Shown: positions 56,157-64,000 of the stretch, piece after piece
How positions within the stretch are numbered: the first letter of the stretch is position 1
Layout: the number at the start of each line of letters is the position of its first letter
Source of the DNA: Prochlorococcus sp. AG-402-C09
GTDB lineage: Bacteria; Cyanobacteriota; Cyanobacteriia; PCC-6307; Cyanobiaceae
NCBI GenBank assembly: GCA_003279565.1
Contig: QCHN01000001.1
Span: 62,001 to 126,000 of the forward strand
Length of the DNA stretch: 64,000 nucleotides
Reading direction: 5' to 3'
The notes under the pieces: generated by a model
What the model was told of the DNA's origin: nothing
What the model saw: the letters and a program-made list of their open reading frames with translations, nothing else
Database searches by the model: none
Made by a program: the position numbers and the translations under genes

Positions 56157-58163
56157 ATGCATTCGGCTGCAGATTTTGCTTGGTTAATTCCTCTTCTGCC
56201 TCTATGTGGGGCGGTTTTGGTTGGTTTGGGATTAATTAGTTTTAACGATCTTTTTAATCGATCACGAAAACCTGTTGCGATAACTCTTTTAACTTCTGTA
56301 GGTGCCTCGGCATTTATTAGCTATGCAGTTTTGGCTGAGCAACTTTCAGGTAAGCCCCCAGTTGAACACTTATTTATATGGGCAAGTGCTGGTTCTTTTG
56401 AGTTGCCAATGGGATATGTGATTGATCCTTTAGCGGCAGTGATGCTTGCTCTCGTGACAACAATTGCTTTCTTGGTAATGATTTATTCCCATGGTTATAT
56501 GGCACATGATCCTGGGTATGTTCGTTTTTTTACTTATTTAGCCTTATTTAGCAGTTCTATGCTTGGGCTAATAGTTAGTCCGAATTTGCTTGAGATATAT
56601 GTTTTTTGGGAATTGGTTGGAATGTGTTCATACTTACTCGTTGGTTTTTGGTACGACAGAGATGGTGCTGCGCATGCAGCTCAAAAGGCTTTTATCGTCA
56701 ACAGAGTAGGAGACTTTGGCTTGCTTCTTGGCATCTTGGGTCTTTTTTGGGCAACCGGAAGTTTTGATTTCCAAGGAATTGCTGATGGGTTATTAGAGTC
56801 AGTCAGTTCTGGGACAGTTCCAATATGGGCGGCTTTGACTCTTTGTATTCTTGTTTTTATGGGGCCAATGGCAAAGTCTGCGCAATTCCCTCTTCACGTT
56901 TGGTTGCCTGACGCAATGGAGGGGCCAACTCCCATATCTGCCTTGATTCATGCAGCGACAATGGTTGCAGCGGGAGTTTTTTTGGTAGCAAGGCTTGATC
57001 CTTTGTTTAGCCAGTTTCCTTTCATTGGTTTGTTCATAGCAATTATTGGCACTATTACTTGTTTTTTAGGTGCATCAATTGCTTTGACACAAATGGATTT
57101 GAAAAAAGGATTGGCTTACAGCACAGTTTCTCAACTTGGTTACATGATGCTTGCTATGGGATGTGGAGCGCCAGTTGCGGGAATGTTCCATTTAGTTACC
57201 CATGCATGCTTTAAGGCAATGTTATTCCTTGGTTCAGGTTCTGTTATTCATGCAATGGAGGAGGTGGTTGGTCATGAACCAATTCTTGCTCAAGATATGA
57301 GATTAATGGGTGGTTTACGGAAAAAAATGCCTATTACGGCAACAACTTTTTTCATTGGATGCATTGCTATCAGTGGTATTCCTCCTCTTGCAGGTTTTTG
57401 GAGTAAAGATGAAATTCTTGGTCAAGCTTTTAATAGTTTTCCAATACTTTGGTTTATTGGTTTTCTAACTGCAGGAATGACAGCTTTTTATATGTTTCGT
57501 CTATATTTTCTTACTTTTGAAGGAGACTTCCGAGGCGAAAATCAAGAGATGCAGCTTTCTTTGCTTGCTCTAGCAGGTAAAGAAAAAGATGATGAACATG
57601 AAGATCATGAAACTGGCAAGATACATGAATCTGCGTGGCCTATGACATTTCCATTGGCAGTTTTGGCAATACCTTCTTGCCTAATTGGATTTATAGGAGT
57701 TCCTTGGAACAGCATTTTTGCAAACTTGTTAGACCCCCGTGAGGCTATTGAGGCTGCAGAAAAGTTTAGTTGGGGAGAATTTCTACCACTTGCTACTGCC
57801 TCTGTTGCTATCTCATCTGGAGGTATAATATTGGCTGTTTTAACTTATTATTTGAAACGACTTGATCTTGGTGTTTATCTATCTAAGAAGTATCCACAAA
57901 TCAATTCATTTCTTCAGAACAAATGGTACTTAGATGATATTAATGAGAAAATTTTTGTTAAAGGTAGTAGAAAGCTTGCAAGAGAAGTACTTGAAGTAGA
58001 TGCAAAAGTAGTTGATGGAGTAGTCAATCTGACTGGATTATTGACTCTTGGAAGTGGGGAAGGACTAAAATATTTTGAGACAGGAAGAGCTCAGTTTTAT
58101 GCATTGATTGTTTTTGGAGGAGTAATTGCTCTTGTCGCACTTTTTGGCATTGTAGGGGCATAA
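56157..58163 (+). CDS. ndhF: NAD(P)H-quinone oxidoreductase chain 5 (NdhF)
   Basis: NdhF is the proton-pumping membrane subunit with about 16 spans. Its 668 residues include MIYSHGYMAHDPGYVRFF near 104, NLLEIYVFWELVGMCSYLLVGFWY near 143 with the functional Glu, and HVWLPDAMEGPTPISALIHAATMVAAGVF near 247-275. A Lys lies in the broken helix. The sequence fits the NDH-1 respiratory/cyclic form better than the CO2-uptake NdhF3/F4 forms, but I cannot prove this. It is followed by ndhD. Confidence 0.93.
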   Translation: MHSAADFAWLIPLLPLCGAVLVGLGLISFNDLFNRSRKPVAITLLTSVGASAFISYAVLAEQLSGKPPVEHLFIWASAGSFELPMGYVIDPLAAVMLALVTTIAFLVMIYSHGYMAHDPGYVRFFTYLALFSSSMLGLIVSPNLLEIYVFWELVGMCSYLLVGFWYDRDGAAHAAQKAFIVNRVGDFGLLLGILGLFWATGSFDFQGIADGLLESVSSGTVPIWAALTLCILVFMGPMAKSAQFPLHVWLPDAMEGPTPISALIHAATMVAAGVFLVARLDPLFSQFPFIGLFIAIIGTITCFLGASIALTQMDLKKGLAYSTVSQLGYMMLAMGCGAPVAGMFHLVTHACFKAMLFLGSGSVIHAMEEVVGHEPILAQDMRLMGGLRKKMPITATTFFIGCIAISGIPPLAGFWSKDEILGQAFNSFPILWFIGFLTAGMTAFYMFRLYFLTFEGDFRGENQEMQLSLLALAGKEKDDEHEDHETGKIHESAWPMTFPLAVLAIPSCLIGFIGVPWNSIFANLLDPREAIEAAEKFSWGEFLPLATASVAISSGGIILAVLTYYLKRLDLGVYLSKKYPQINSFLQNKWYLDDINEKIFVKGSRKLAREVLEVDAKVVDGVVNLTGLLTLGSGEGLKYFETGRAQFYALIVFGGVIALVALFGIVGA

Positions 58164-58262
58164 TTTACATAATTTTTTTAGGTGTGTGTTTCATCCCCTA
58201 TCTAGAGGGTGCCAATAATCTCATAATTTCTAAACTCAAAAAGTGGTGATTAATTTCGAGTC

Positions 58263-59918
58263 TTGGAATTCGCTCTCAATGCAAGCTTAAAGCTAGGAAC
58301 AATGTTGATTCCTGAGCCAATTCAAGCCGATTTCCCTTGGTTAAGTTTATCCATATTTTTTCCTATTGTTGGGGCATTAATTGTTCCTTTTATTCCAGAT
58401 AAAGGAGAAGGAAAAGAAGTTCGATGGTATGCCCTAATAATTGCTTTAATTACTTTTCTAATTACTGTTGCTGCTTACTTCAAAGGTTTTGATCCCAGTC
58501 AAGAAGGCTTGCAGTTATATGAAAAAGTTACTTGGCTCCCAGATCTTGGATTGACTTGGTCTGTTGGCGCAGATGGCTTGTCAATGCCATTGATATTGCT
58601 TACAAGTTTCATAACTTCCCTAGCGGTTTTAGCAGCATGGCCAGTTAGCTATAAACCAAAATTATTTTTCTTTTTAATCCTTGCTATGGATGGTGGTCAG
58701 ATAGCAGTATTTGCAGTTCAAGATATGTTGCTTTTCTTTCTGGCTTGGGAATTGGAGTTGTTCCCGGTGTATTTATTCCTTGCAATCTGGGGGGGGAAGA
58801 AAAGGCAATATGCCGCGACGAAATTTATTATTTACACAGCAGGAAGCTCTTTATTTATTCTCCTTGCTTCTCTTGCAATGGGTTTCTTTCAAGGGGGAGG
58901 AATACCAGATTTCGGTTATACCCATTTAGCACAGCAAAACTTTGGTAAGGGGTTTCAACTGCTTTGTTATTCAGGTTTGCTTATAGCTTTTGGGGTCAAA
59001 CTTCCTATTGTTCCTCTTCATACTTGGTTGCCAGATGCGCATGGAGAGGCTACTGCTCCCGTTCATATGCTCTTGGCAGGAATATTGTTAAAGATGGGTG
59101 GATATGCCCTCCTTAGATTTAACGCACAATTACTGCCTGATGCTCATGCCCAATTTGCACCATTGTTAATTGTTCTTGGAGTGGTAAATATTATTTATGC
59201 AGCTTTAACTTCTTTTGCTCAAAGAAATTTAAAAAGGAAAATTGCTTATAGCTCAATAAGTCATATGGGTTTTGTTTTGATAGGCATTGGAAGCTTTAGT
59301 TCTTTAGGCACTAGCGGTGCGATGTTGCAAATGGTTAGCCACGGTTTAATTGGAGCAAGTTTGTTTTTCCTTGTTGGTGCAACTTATGACAGAACACACA
59401 CTCTTCAATTAGATGAGATGGGTGGTATTGGTCAAAACATGAGGATTATGTTTGCTTTATGGACTGCATGTGCTTTTGCTTCTCTTGCTTTACCCGGAAT
59501 GAGTGGATTTATCTCAGAATTAATGGTCTTTGTTGGGTTTGTAACTGATGAAGTTTATACACTCCCATTTAGAATTGTTATTGCTTCATTAGCCGCAATT
59601 GGAGTCATTTTGACACCTATTTATTTATTGTCGATGCTGAGAGAAATTTTCTTTGGGAAAGCAAACGCCAAGTTAATATCCAAGGCAAAATTAGTAGATG
59701 CAGAACCTAGAGAAATTTATATTATTGCTTGTTTATTAGTTCCTATTATTGGAATTGGTTTGTATCCAAAAATCATGACTGATACTTATATTTCATCAAT
59801 TGATGGATTGGTTAGAAGAGATTTGTTAGCCGTTGAGAGAATTAGAAGTGACCAAGCAACAATTATTAGTAGTCCCAATTTATCAATTGGGACTATTGAA
59901 GCCCCTCTTTTAGATTGA
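58263..59918 (+). CDS. ndhD: NAD(P)H-quinone oxidoreductase chain 4 (NdhD)
   Basis: NdhD is another antiporter-like proton-pumping subunit. The 551 residues include [23 protein letters not shown] near 160, with the conserved Glu, [33 protein letters not shown] near 254-286 and [14 protein letters not shown] near 323. A start at TTG 58263 gives a typical N terminus. A perfect 11-bp hairpin lies inside the last 50 bases of the gene (separate entry). It is 99 bases after ndhF and probably co-transcribed. Confidence 0.94.
   Translation: MEFALNASLKLGTMLIPEPIQADFPWLSLSIFFPIVGALIVPFIPDKGEGKEVRWYALIIALITFLITVAAYFKGFDPSQEGLQLYEKVTWLPDLGLTWSVGADGLSMPLILLTSFITSLAVLAAWPVSYKPKLFFFLILAMDGGQIAVFAVQDMLLFFLAWELELFPVYLFLAIWGGKKRQYAATKFIIYTAGSSLFILLASLAMGFFQGGGIPDFGYTHLAQQNFGKGFQLLCYSGLLIAFGVKLPIVPLHTWLPDAHGEATAPVHMLLAGILLKMGGYALLRFNAQLLPDAHAQFAPLLIVLGVVNIIYAALTSFAQRNLKRKIAYSSISHMGFVLIGIGSFSSLGTSGAMLQMVSHGLIGASLFFLVGATYDRTHTLQLDEMGGIGQNMRIMFALWTACAFASLALPGMSGFISELMVFVGFVTDEVYTLPFRIVIASLAAIGVILTPIYLLSMLREIFFGKANAKLISKAKLVDAEPREIYIIACLLVPIIGIGLYPKIMTDTYISSIDGLVRRDLLAVERIRSDQATIISSPNLSIGTIEAPLLD
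59870..59895. repeat. Perfect 11-bp hairpin within the 3' end of ndhD
   Basis: TAGTCCCAATT (59870-59880) pairs with AATTGGGACTA (59885-59895) around the loop TATC. It lies in codons of the SSPNLSIGT segment near the NdhD C terminus, with the stop 21 bases further on. Three consecutive G-C pairs make it one of the stronger stems in this AT-rich window. A T-rich stretch (CTCTTTTAG) follows, so it may act as a terminator or an mRNA-stabilising 3' structure. Confidence 0.8.
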
Positions 59919-59982
59919 ATATTATTTGAACTGGCATAACTTTCATCAAAGAGATAACTTTCTTTTAGAGTCTTAGTCTTAA

Positions 59983-60876
59983 TTGCCAGTTAATCTTTTA
60001 AGTCAAACTGCAGATTCTGGTGCGAGACTTGCAATTCGTCTATTGCAAGATGCTGCGGAAAGAGGTGATATTGATCCATGGGATGTGGATGTCATCCCAG
60101 TTGTTGATGGGTTTCTGGATCAACTAAAACAGCGAATTGAAATTCCAAAAAAGATTTCACAACATCTAATCCACAATGGCGGAAGTTATGAAGTTGATCT
60201 TGCTCAGAGTAGTGAAGCCTTTTTAGCTGCCTCTGTCTTAGTTGACTTAAAGGCTGAGGTCCTCGAGGCTGAAATGTTTTCTGTAGATTCGGATCTTGAG
60301 GATGATTCGGAATTTGATTTTGGCGAGCAGGGTTGGCTAGATGAAAGCTTTCAATTACCTCTTCGTCCAGAGAGACATCTATTGAGAAGGCCTGTGGCCC
60401 CTCCTCCATTTAGAAGACCAGTTACTCTTGGAGAATTAATAAACCAGCTTGAAACAATTGCAGAATCCTTGAAAAATGATGAGTTGCACAATCGTAGAAA
60501 GTTACGACAAAAAAAATTAACTGATAGGGAAGTTATTGCTCAAGTTTCAGCTCTTGCTCATCGTGAAAAATTACCAGAAACAACTGCAGCTTTGGCAATT
60601 TTTATTAATGATTGGGAACAAGCTTTGCACTGGGTTGATTTTGAATTATTAGTTGAGAGGTGGAGAGAAAATTCAGCCTCAGAGGATTTAGATACCGATA
60701 GAGTTGGAGTCTTTTGGGCCTTATTGTTTTTATGTTCTCAAGGCAAGGTGGAGATTGATCAAAAAGATTCTTTGTTTGCGCCAATAAGCCTAAAGAGGCT
60801 TTTAGAACCTGGGATGGTTGCTCAACTTCCTCTTGCCTCTTTGGACGTGACAGATGGCTCGCCGGCTGCTGCCTAG
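59983..60876 (+). CDS. scpA: Segregation and condensation protein A (ScpA)
   Basis: ScpA is the kleisin partner of SMC in chromosome segregation. The 297 residues have an N-terminal helical domain with LAIRLLQDAAERGDIDPWDVDVIPVVDGFLDQL near 12-44 and an acidic middle (SVDSDLEDDSEFDFGEQG). The C-terminal winged-helix has GVFWALLFLCSQGKVEIDQ near 240-258. These are slightly divergent from firmicute ScpA but typical of cyanobacteria. Translation starts at TTG 59983. No scpB is adjacent. Confidence 0.88.
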   Translation: MPVNLLSQTADSGARLAIRLLQDAAERGDIDPWDVDVIPVVDGFLDQLKQRIEIPKKISQHLIHNGGSYEVDLAQSSEAFLAASVLVDLKAEVLEAEMFSVDSDLEDDSEFDFGEQGWLDESFQLPLRPERHLLRRPVAPPPFRRPVTLGELINQLETIAESLKNDELHNRRKLRQKKLTDREVIAQVSALAHREKLPETTAALAIFINDWEQALHWVDFELLVERWRENSASEDLDTDRVGVFWALLFLCSQGKVEIDQKDSLFAPISLKRLLEPGMVAQLPLASLDVTDGSPAAA

Positions 60877-60932
60877 CTCTTTGTGGATGCAGCATTCTAT
60901 GTTGGCCTTGTATCGCTTCAGTTAAACCCCCT

Positions 60933-62111
60933 ATGAAGGCGATGATCCTGGCGGCTGGGAAAGGAACCCGAGTTCAGCCGATCACGCATGTGATTCCAAA
61001 GCCAATGATTCCTATCCTTCAGAAACCTGTAATGGAGTTTCTGTTGGAACTGCTTAAGGAGCATGGTTTTACTGAGGTTATGGTTAACGTTTCCCATTTA
61101 GCAGAAGAAATAGAAAATTATTTTCGAGATGGACAAAGATTTGGAGTTGAAATTGCATATAGCTTTGAAGGACGTATTGAAGACGGAGAATTAATAGGAG
61201 ACGCACTTGGGTCGGCGGGCGGATTAAAAAAAATTCAAGATTTTCAAAAGTTTTTTGATGATACTTTTGTTGTCTTGTGTGGAGATGCACTAATTGATTT
61301 GGATTTATCCGAAGCTGTAAAAAGACATAAAGAAAAAGGTGCTTTAGCTAGTTTGATTACTAAACGTGTTTCAAAAGATCAAGTAAGTAGTTATGGCGTT
61401 GTTGTAACAGATGAAGAAGATCGTGTAAAAGCTTTTCAAGAAAAACCTTCTATTGATAATGCACTTGGAGATACTATTAATACTGGAATTTATTTATTTG
61501 AGCCAGAAATCTTTAATTATATCCCATCTGGAAAACCCTTTGATATTGGCTCAGATCTGTTTCCAAAATTAGTAGAAGAGGGGGCACCTTTTTATGCTTT
61601 GCCTATGGACTTTGAGTGGGTTGATATTGGCAAAGTTCCAGATTATTGGAGAGCAATAAGGAATGTTCTTAAAGGTGATGTTAGACAGGTTGAAATACCA
61701 GGAAAACAGGTTAGGCCAGGAATCTACACTGGTTTAAATGTTGCAGCTGATTGGGATAAGATAAATGTTAAAGGACCTATATATGTTGGTGGAATGACAA
61801 GGATTGAAGATGGTGTGACTATCATTGGACCTTCTATGATTGGTCCAAGTTGTTGTATTTGTGAAGGAGCAACAATTGATAATTCAATAATATTTGATTA
61901 TTCACTAATTGGACCTGGAGTACAACTTGTAGAGAAGTTGGTTTTTGGTAGATATTGTGTTGGTAAAGAAGGTGATCATTTTGATCTACAGGAAGCCGCT
62001 CTAGATTGGTTAATCACTGATGCTCGAAGACAGGACTTAGGAGAACCGTCACCCCAACAAAAAGCAATGGCTGAATTACTAGGAACTGACCTAATTGGTT
62101 CTTCTAACTAA
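60933..62111 (+). CDS. NDP-sugar pyrophosphorylase (nucleotidyltransferase with left-handed beta-helix)
   Basis: The protein starts MKAMILAAGKGTRVQPITHVIPKPM, the classic nucleotide-binding loop with Lys23. It has VLCGDALIDLDLSEAVKRH near 113-131, GTINTGIYLFEPEI near 185 and FEWVDIGKVPDYWRAI near 228. A hexapeptide-repeat C terminus follows from about residue 270. This fits a mannose-1-phosphate guanylyltransferase or glucose-1-phosphate type transferase; the sugar cannot be fixed by sequence alone. Its 3' end overlaps the convergent MTHFR gene by eight bases. Confidence 0.87.
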   Translation: MKAMILAAGKGTRVQPITHVIPKPMIPILQKPVMEFLLELLKEHGFTEVMVNVSHLAEEIENYFRDGQRFGVEIAYSFEGRIEDGELIGDALGSAGGLKKIQDFQKFFDDTFVVLCGDALIDLDLSEAVKRHKEKGALASLITKRVSKDQVSSYGVVVTDEEDRVKAFQEKPSIDNALGDTINTGIYLFEPEIFNYIPSGKPFDIGSDLFPKLVEEGAPFYALPMDFEWVDIGKVPDYWRAIRNVLKGDVRQVEIPGKQVRPGIYTGLNVAADWDKINVKGPIYVGGMTRIEDGVTIIGPSMIGPSCCICEGATIDNSIIFDYSLIGPGVQLVEKLVFGRYCVGKEGDHFDLQEAALDWLITDARRQDLGEPSPQQKAMAELLGTDLIGSSN

Positions 62112-62991
62112 TATTTATATTTGCTCTATCTAAAATCATAGGTATGTGTTGCTCTGCTTTAACAGCCATGAGGTGAACTCCTTGAGCAATTCCAAGAAAA
62201 CTTTTTACTTGCTCAGCAGCAATTGAAATACCTTCATCAATAGGGTTTGAGGAACCCTCAAGTCTAGAAATGATTGATTGGGGTATGCATGCTCCAGGAA
62301 CTACACGATTTATGAATTGAGCATTTTTGGCGGATTTGATCAGAAATACCCCAGCTAAAACAGGGATTTGCATAGGCTCTGTTATTTCCTTGCAAAATCG
62401 CTCAAGTACTTTCTGGTCCATAACCATTTGAGTTTGTAGGAAATTTGCACCCGCTTTTTTTTTGAGTTCTATTCTTCTTCTTAAACCATCAAATCCTTTG
62501 CAATTTGGATCTGCTGCGGCTCCAGCGAACAGATTAGTTGGGCCATCAGGTAACAAACCAGATACGGGATCTATTCCTTTGTTAAGTGATGTGACTTGAT
62601 CAATCAGTTCTATTGAGTTTAAGTCTTGAACTGATTTGGATTGAGATTGATCTCCTACTCGTACAGGATCGCCAGTTAAACAGAGGATATTTCTTATTCC
62701 TAAAGCGTGAGCTCCAAGTAATTCCGCTTGTAATGCGATTCGATTTCTATCCCTACATGATAATTGCAGGATTGGTTCAAGTTTTGCCTCTAAAAGCAGC
62801 TTGCATAAGGCTAGACTGCTCATTCTCATGATTGCTCTGCTGCCATCTGTAACATTAAATCCATGCACAAGGTCATTTAATTCGACGGCTTTTGAGAGAG
62901 CTAAATCTGTATTGCCGCCCCTTGGGGGCATAATTTCAGCAGTAATAGCTGATAAGCCAGATTCAAGACGATTTTGAAGTTTAGATTTCAC
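62104..62991 (-). CDS. metF: Methylenetetrahydrofolate reductase family protein
   Basis: The TIM-barrel flavoprotein contains ITAEIMPPRGGNTDLALSKA near 17-36 and GFNVTDGSRAIMRMSSLALC near 44. GIRNILCLTGDPVR near 98, CKGFDGLRRRIELKKKAGANFLQTQMV near 163-189 and PVLAGVFLIKS near 209 follow. These match the MTHFR pattern. The 295 residues are normal for MetF. It reduces 5,10-methylene-THF to 5-methyl-THF for methionine synthesis; some homologues have other C1 roles. It is divergent from the PedR-like gene across about 80 bases. Confidence 0.88.
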   Translation of the reverse strand: MKSKLQNRLESGLSAITAEIMPPRGGNTDLALSKAVELNDLVHGFNVTDGSRAIMRMSSLALCKLLLEAKLEPILQLSCRDRNRIALQAELLGAHALGIRNILCLTGDPVRVGDQSQSKSVQDLNSIELIDQVTSLNKGIDPVSGLLPDGPTNLFAGAAADPNCKGFDGLRRRIELKKKAGANFLQTQMVMDQKVLERFCKEITEPMQIPVLAGVFLIKSAKNAQFINRVVPGACIPQSIISRLEGSSNPIDEGISIAAEQVKSFLGIAQGVHLMAVKAEQHIPMILDRANINIS

Positions 62992-63075
62992 ATGTATTTT
63001 TTACTAGATAATTACTATCGGTGATTAAAGGCCCTAATCTAAGTAGTATTAATTAATGAGTTGTGAGTGAGGGGA

Positions 63076-63348
63076 ATGTTTACAGGAGAGATCGCTAATT
63101 CGTCCCACATGGGACTCTCCGCTAGGGAAATGGAGATCATTGGATTGGTTGCAGATGGTCTCACGAATCAAGAGATTGCTGAAAAACTGACAATTAGCAA
63201 AAGAACCGTAGACAATCATGTAAGCAATATGTTTACCAAAACAGGTTCAAAAAACAGAGTAGCTTTGTTGAACTGGGCAATGGATCATGGAAAGATATGC
63301 CGGGATGGGTTTAATTGTTGTTCATTGCCAGATGACACAGCTTCTTGA
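63076..63348 (+). CDS. Small LuxR-type regulator, PedR-like
   Basis: The protein is essentially a stand-alone LuxR/GerE helix-turn-helix: GLSAREMEIIGLVADGLTNQEIAEKL, then SKRTVDNHVSNMFTKTGSKNRVALL. It ends with a Cys-bearing tail (GKICRDGFNCC). Size and Cys tail match PedR, a redox-responsive regulator in Synechocystis that senses photosynthetic electron transport through thioredoxin. The ATG at 63076 has a GAGGGG sequence right upstream; a GTG at 63067 is also possible. The targets are unknown here. Confidence 0.82.
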   Translation: MFTGEIANSSHMGLSAREMEIIGLVADGLTNQEIAEKLTISKRTVDNHVSNMFTKTGSKNRVALLNWAMDHGKICRDGFNCCSLPDDTAS

Positions 63349-63352
63349 AGAT

Positions 63353-63504
63353 CTAGTTATTTCCGTCCTTGTTAGGATCTTCTAGAGGCATTAGAGAAAA
63401 TTCAATTGATGATAAATCAAATAATTTTGCATATGCAATGCAAGCTTCCTTGTCAGCACAAGTAAAGCGAAGCATACCCTCTCTGTCGTAAAGGCCAAAC
63501 AAGT
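63353..63504 (-). pseudogene. Small conserved-looking gene with an apparent 2-nt frameshift
   Basis: A start TTG at 63504 has a strong ribosome binding site (AGGAGG, six bases upstream) and reads Leu-Phe-Gly-Leu-Tyr-Asp-Arg-Glu, then runs out of frame in an AGAGAGAGGG tract. Two bases out of phase, the frame continues Glu-Gly-Met-Leu-Arg-Phe-Thr-Cys-Ala-Asp-Lys-Glu-Ala-Cys to a TAG at 63353-63355. Removing one AG dinucleotide would join both into about 49 residues. The ATG at 63475 could give a 40-residue protein on its own. Either a real lesion, a sequencing slip or two separate reading frames may explain this. Confidence 0.45.
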
Positions 63505-63589
63505 TATACCTCCTGCAAAAGATGCATAGGCTGCTAGTTATTACTAGCGTTAATCATAAAGACAATCTAAAGGACGGTTTGCTCTTTGG

Positions 63590-64000
63590 CTATTTATCTT
63601 TAGCTTTCACCCGATCTTCTAAGGACAGCACTGAAATAGGTGTTTTTGCGAGATATGCATTACTTAATGATTTGATGCCTGTGATTTCTTCGCCACACCA
63701 TGATGGGACTTGAATTTCTTCTGATTCAGAATTCAATTCAATTTCAGCTATTTTTAAAGAGGAATTTGATCCATCAAAAAGATCAACCACCCAATTTTTG
63801 TTATTAATTTTTAGCTGATAGCGAGTTTTAATGATTTTATATTTTGATAATTTTATTAATTCAATAGCATCTTTAATAGGAATTGAATATTCAAACTCAT
63901 TGTTTAATAATCCATTTACAGAAGATTTTAATGTTATGTATGCTTTATTATTATCGATTATCCTTATTCGAGTAGTCCATTCATCTAAACTTGAACTTAA
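63590..64000 (-). CDS. CYTH-domain protein, C-terminal part, runs off the window
   Basis: On the minus strand the frame is open from base 64000 to TAG at 63590. The 136 visible residues show CYTH features: TRIRIIDNNKAYITLKSS (basic and alternating residues of the tunnel strands), EFEYSIPIKDAIEL, KTRYQLKINNKNWVVDLFDG and a KIAEIELNSESEEIQVP segment with conserved acidic residues. CYTH enzymes bind triphosphates, as tripolyphosphatases or adenylate cyclases; bacterial stand-alone members are usually inorganic triphosphatases. The start codon and the first third lie outside. Confidence 0.8.
   Translation of the reverse strand, partial: LSSSLDEWTTRIRIIDNNKAYITLKSSVNGLLNNEFEYSIPIKDAIELIKLSKYKIIKTRYQLKINNKNWVVDLFDGSNSSLKIAEIELNSESEEIQVPSWCGEEITGIKSLSNAYLAKTPISVLSLEDRVKAKDK

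Noticed and set aside
60092..60895. Two minus-strand frames within scpA
   Set aside because: They are opposite a gene with a convincing kleisin pattern and carry no motif of their own.

Overview
This window is ordinary core chromosome of a marine picocyanobacterium, most likely a Prochlorococcus (inference, probably a low-light clade). The support is strong AT-richness by eye, very dense packing with many touching or overlapping genes, frequent TTG/GTG starts, and a plastid-like gene content: rpaA, rpaB, ycf3, ycf33, ycf34, petL, a small high-light-inducible protein, NDH-1 subunits, and a plant-type poly-cis carotenoid pathway. No phycobilisome genes, rRNA, CRISPR arrays, insertion sequences or phage genes were seen.

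Layout. 1-7.5 kb: end of a Ktr potassium transporter with its RCK subunit, anmK, a ribbon-helix-helix protein divergent from small unknowns, an ABC-F ATPase, an HtrA protease and a 48-residue Hli protein. 7.5-18.3 kb: xseA-xseB, a BrkB-type membrane protein, an inositol-phosphatase family protein, a TolC-like protein, a cyanobacterial Fe-S/DUF512 protein, nadB, a VKOR-thioredoxin fusion and petL. 18.3-24.2 kb: unknowns, a FemAB-like acyltransferase, a RibD-type reductase next to a tandem pterin-synthase protein, aroK, a CRR7-like gene and a GST. 24.2-35.4 kb: ycf33, rbfA, a GH3 hydrolase, hemD, crtQ, a SufA-like protein, ndhO, a J-domain protein, cysK and a GT39-type glycosyltransferase. 35.4-50.8 kb: a CbiO-like ATPase, tRNA-Asn, rpaA, holB-tmk-copper ATPase, ycf3, radA, rpaB followed by plsX-fabH-fabD-plsC, tsaB, ycf34, a CCA enzyme and an RRM protein. 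50.8-64 kb: crtB, crtP, ndhM, an rbcR-type regulator divergent from a Z-ISO/NnrU-like gene and ndhF-ndhD, scpA, a sugar nucleotidyltransferase, a methylenetetrahydrofolate reductase, a PedR-like regulator and the end of a CYTH protein.

How the genes work together. Carotenoid synthesis (crtB, crtP, crtQ and a probable Z-ISO) and NDH-1 cyclic electron flow (ndhO, ndhM, ndhF, ndhD, possibly crr7) are well represented. Fatty-acid and phospholipid synthesis forms an apparent operon behind rpaB. AnmK and a NagZ-like hydrolase point to cell-wall recycling.

I did not find a convincing novel multi-gene system. The most unusual items are the tandem pterin-synthase protein with a degenerate first domain, a small gene apparently frameshifted near 63.4 kb, strong unexplained hairpins at 14.3 kb and inside ndhD, a cluster of inverted repeats upstream of the ribbon-helix-helix gene, and a short Nif11-like peptide gene.
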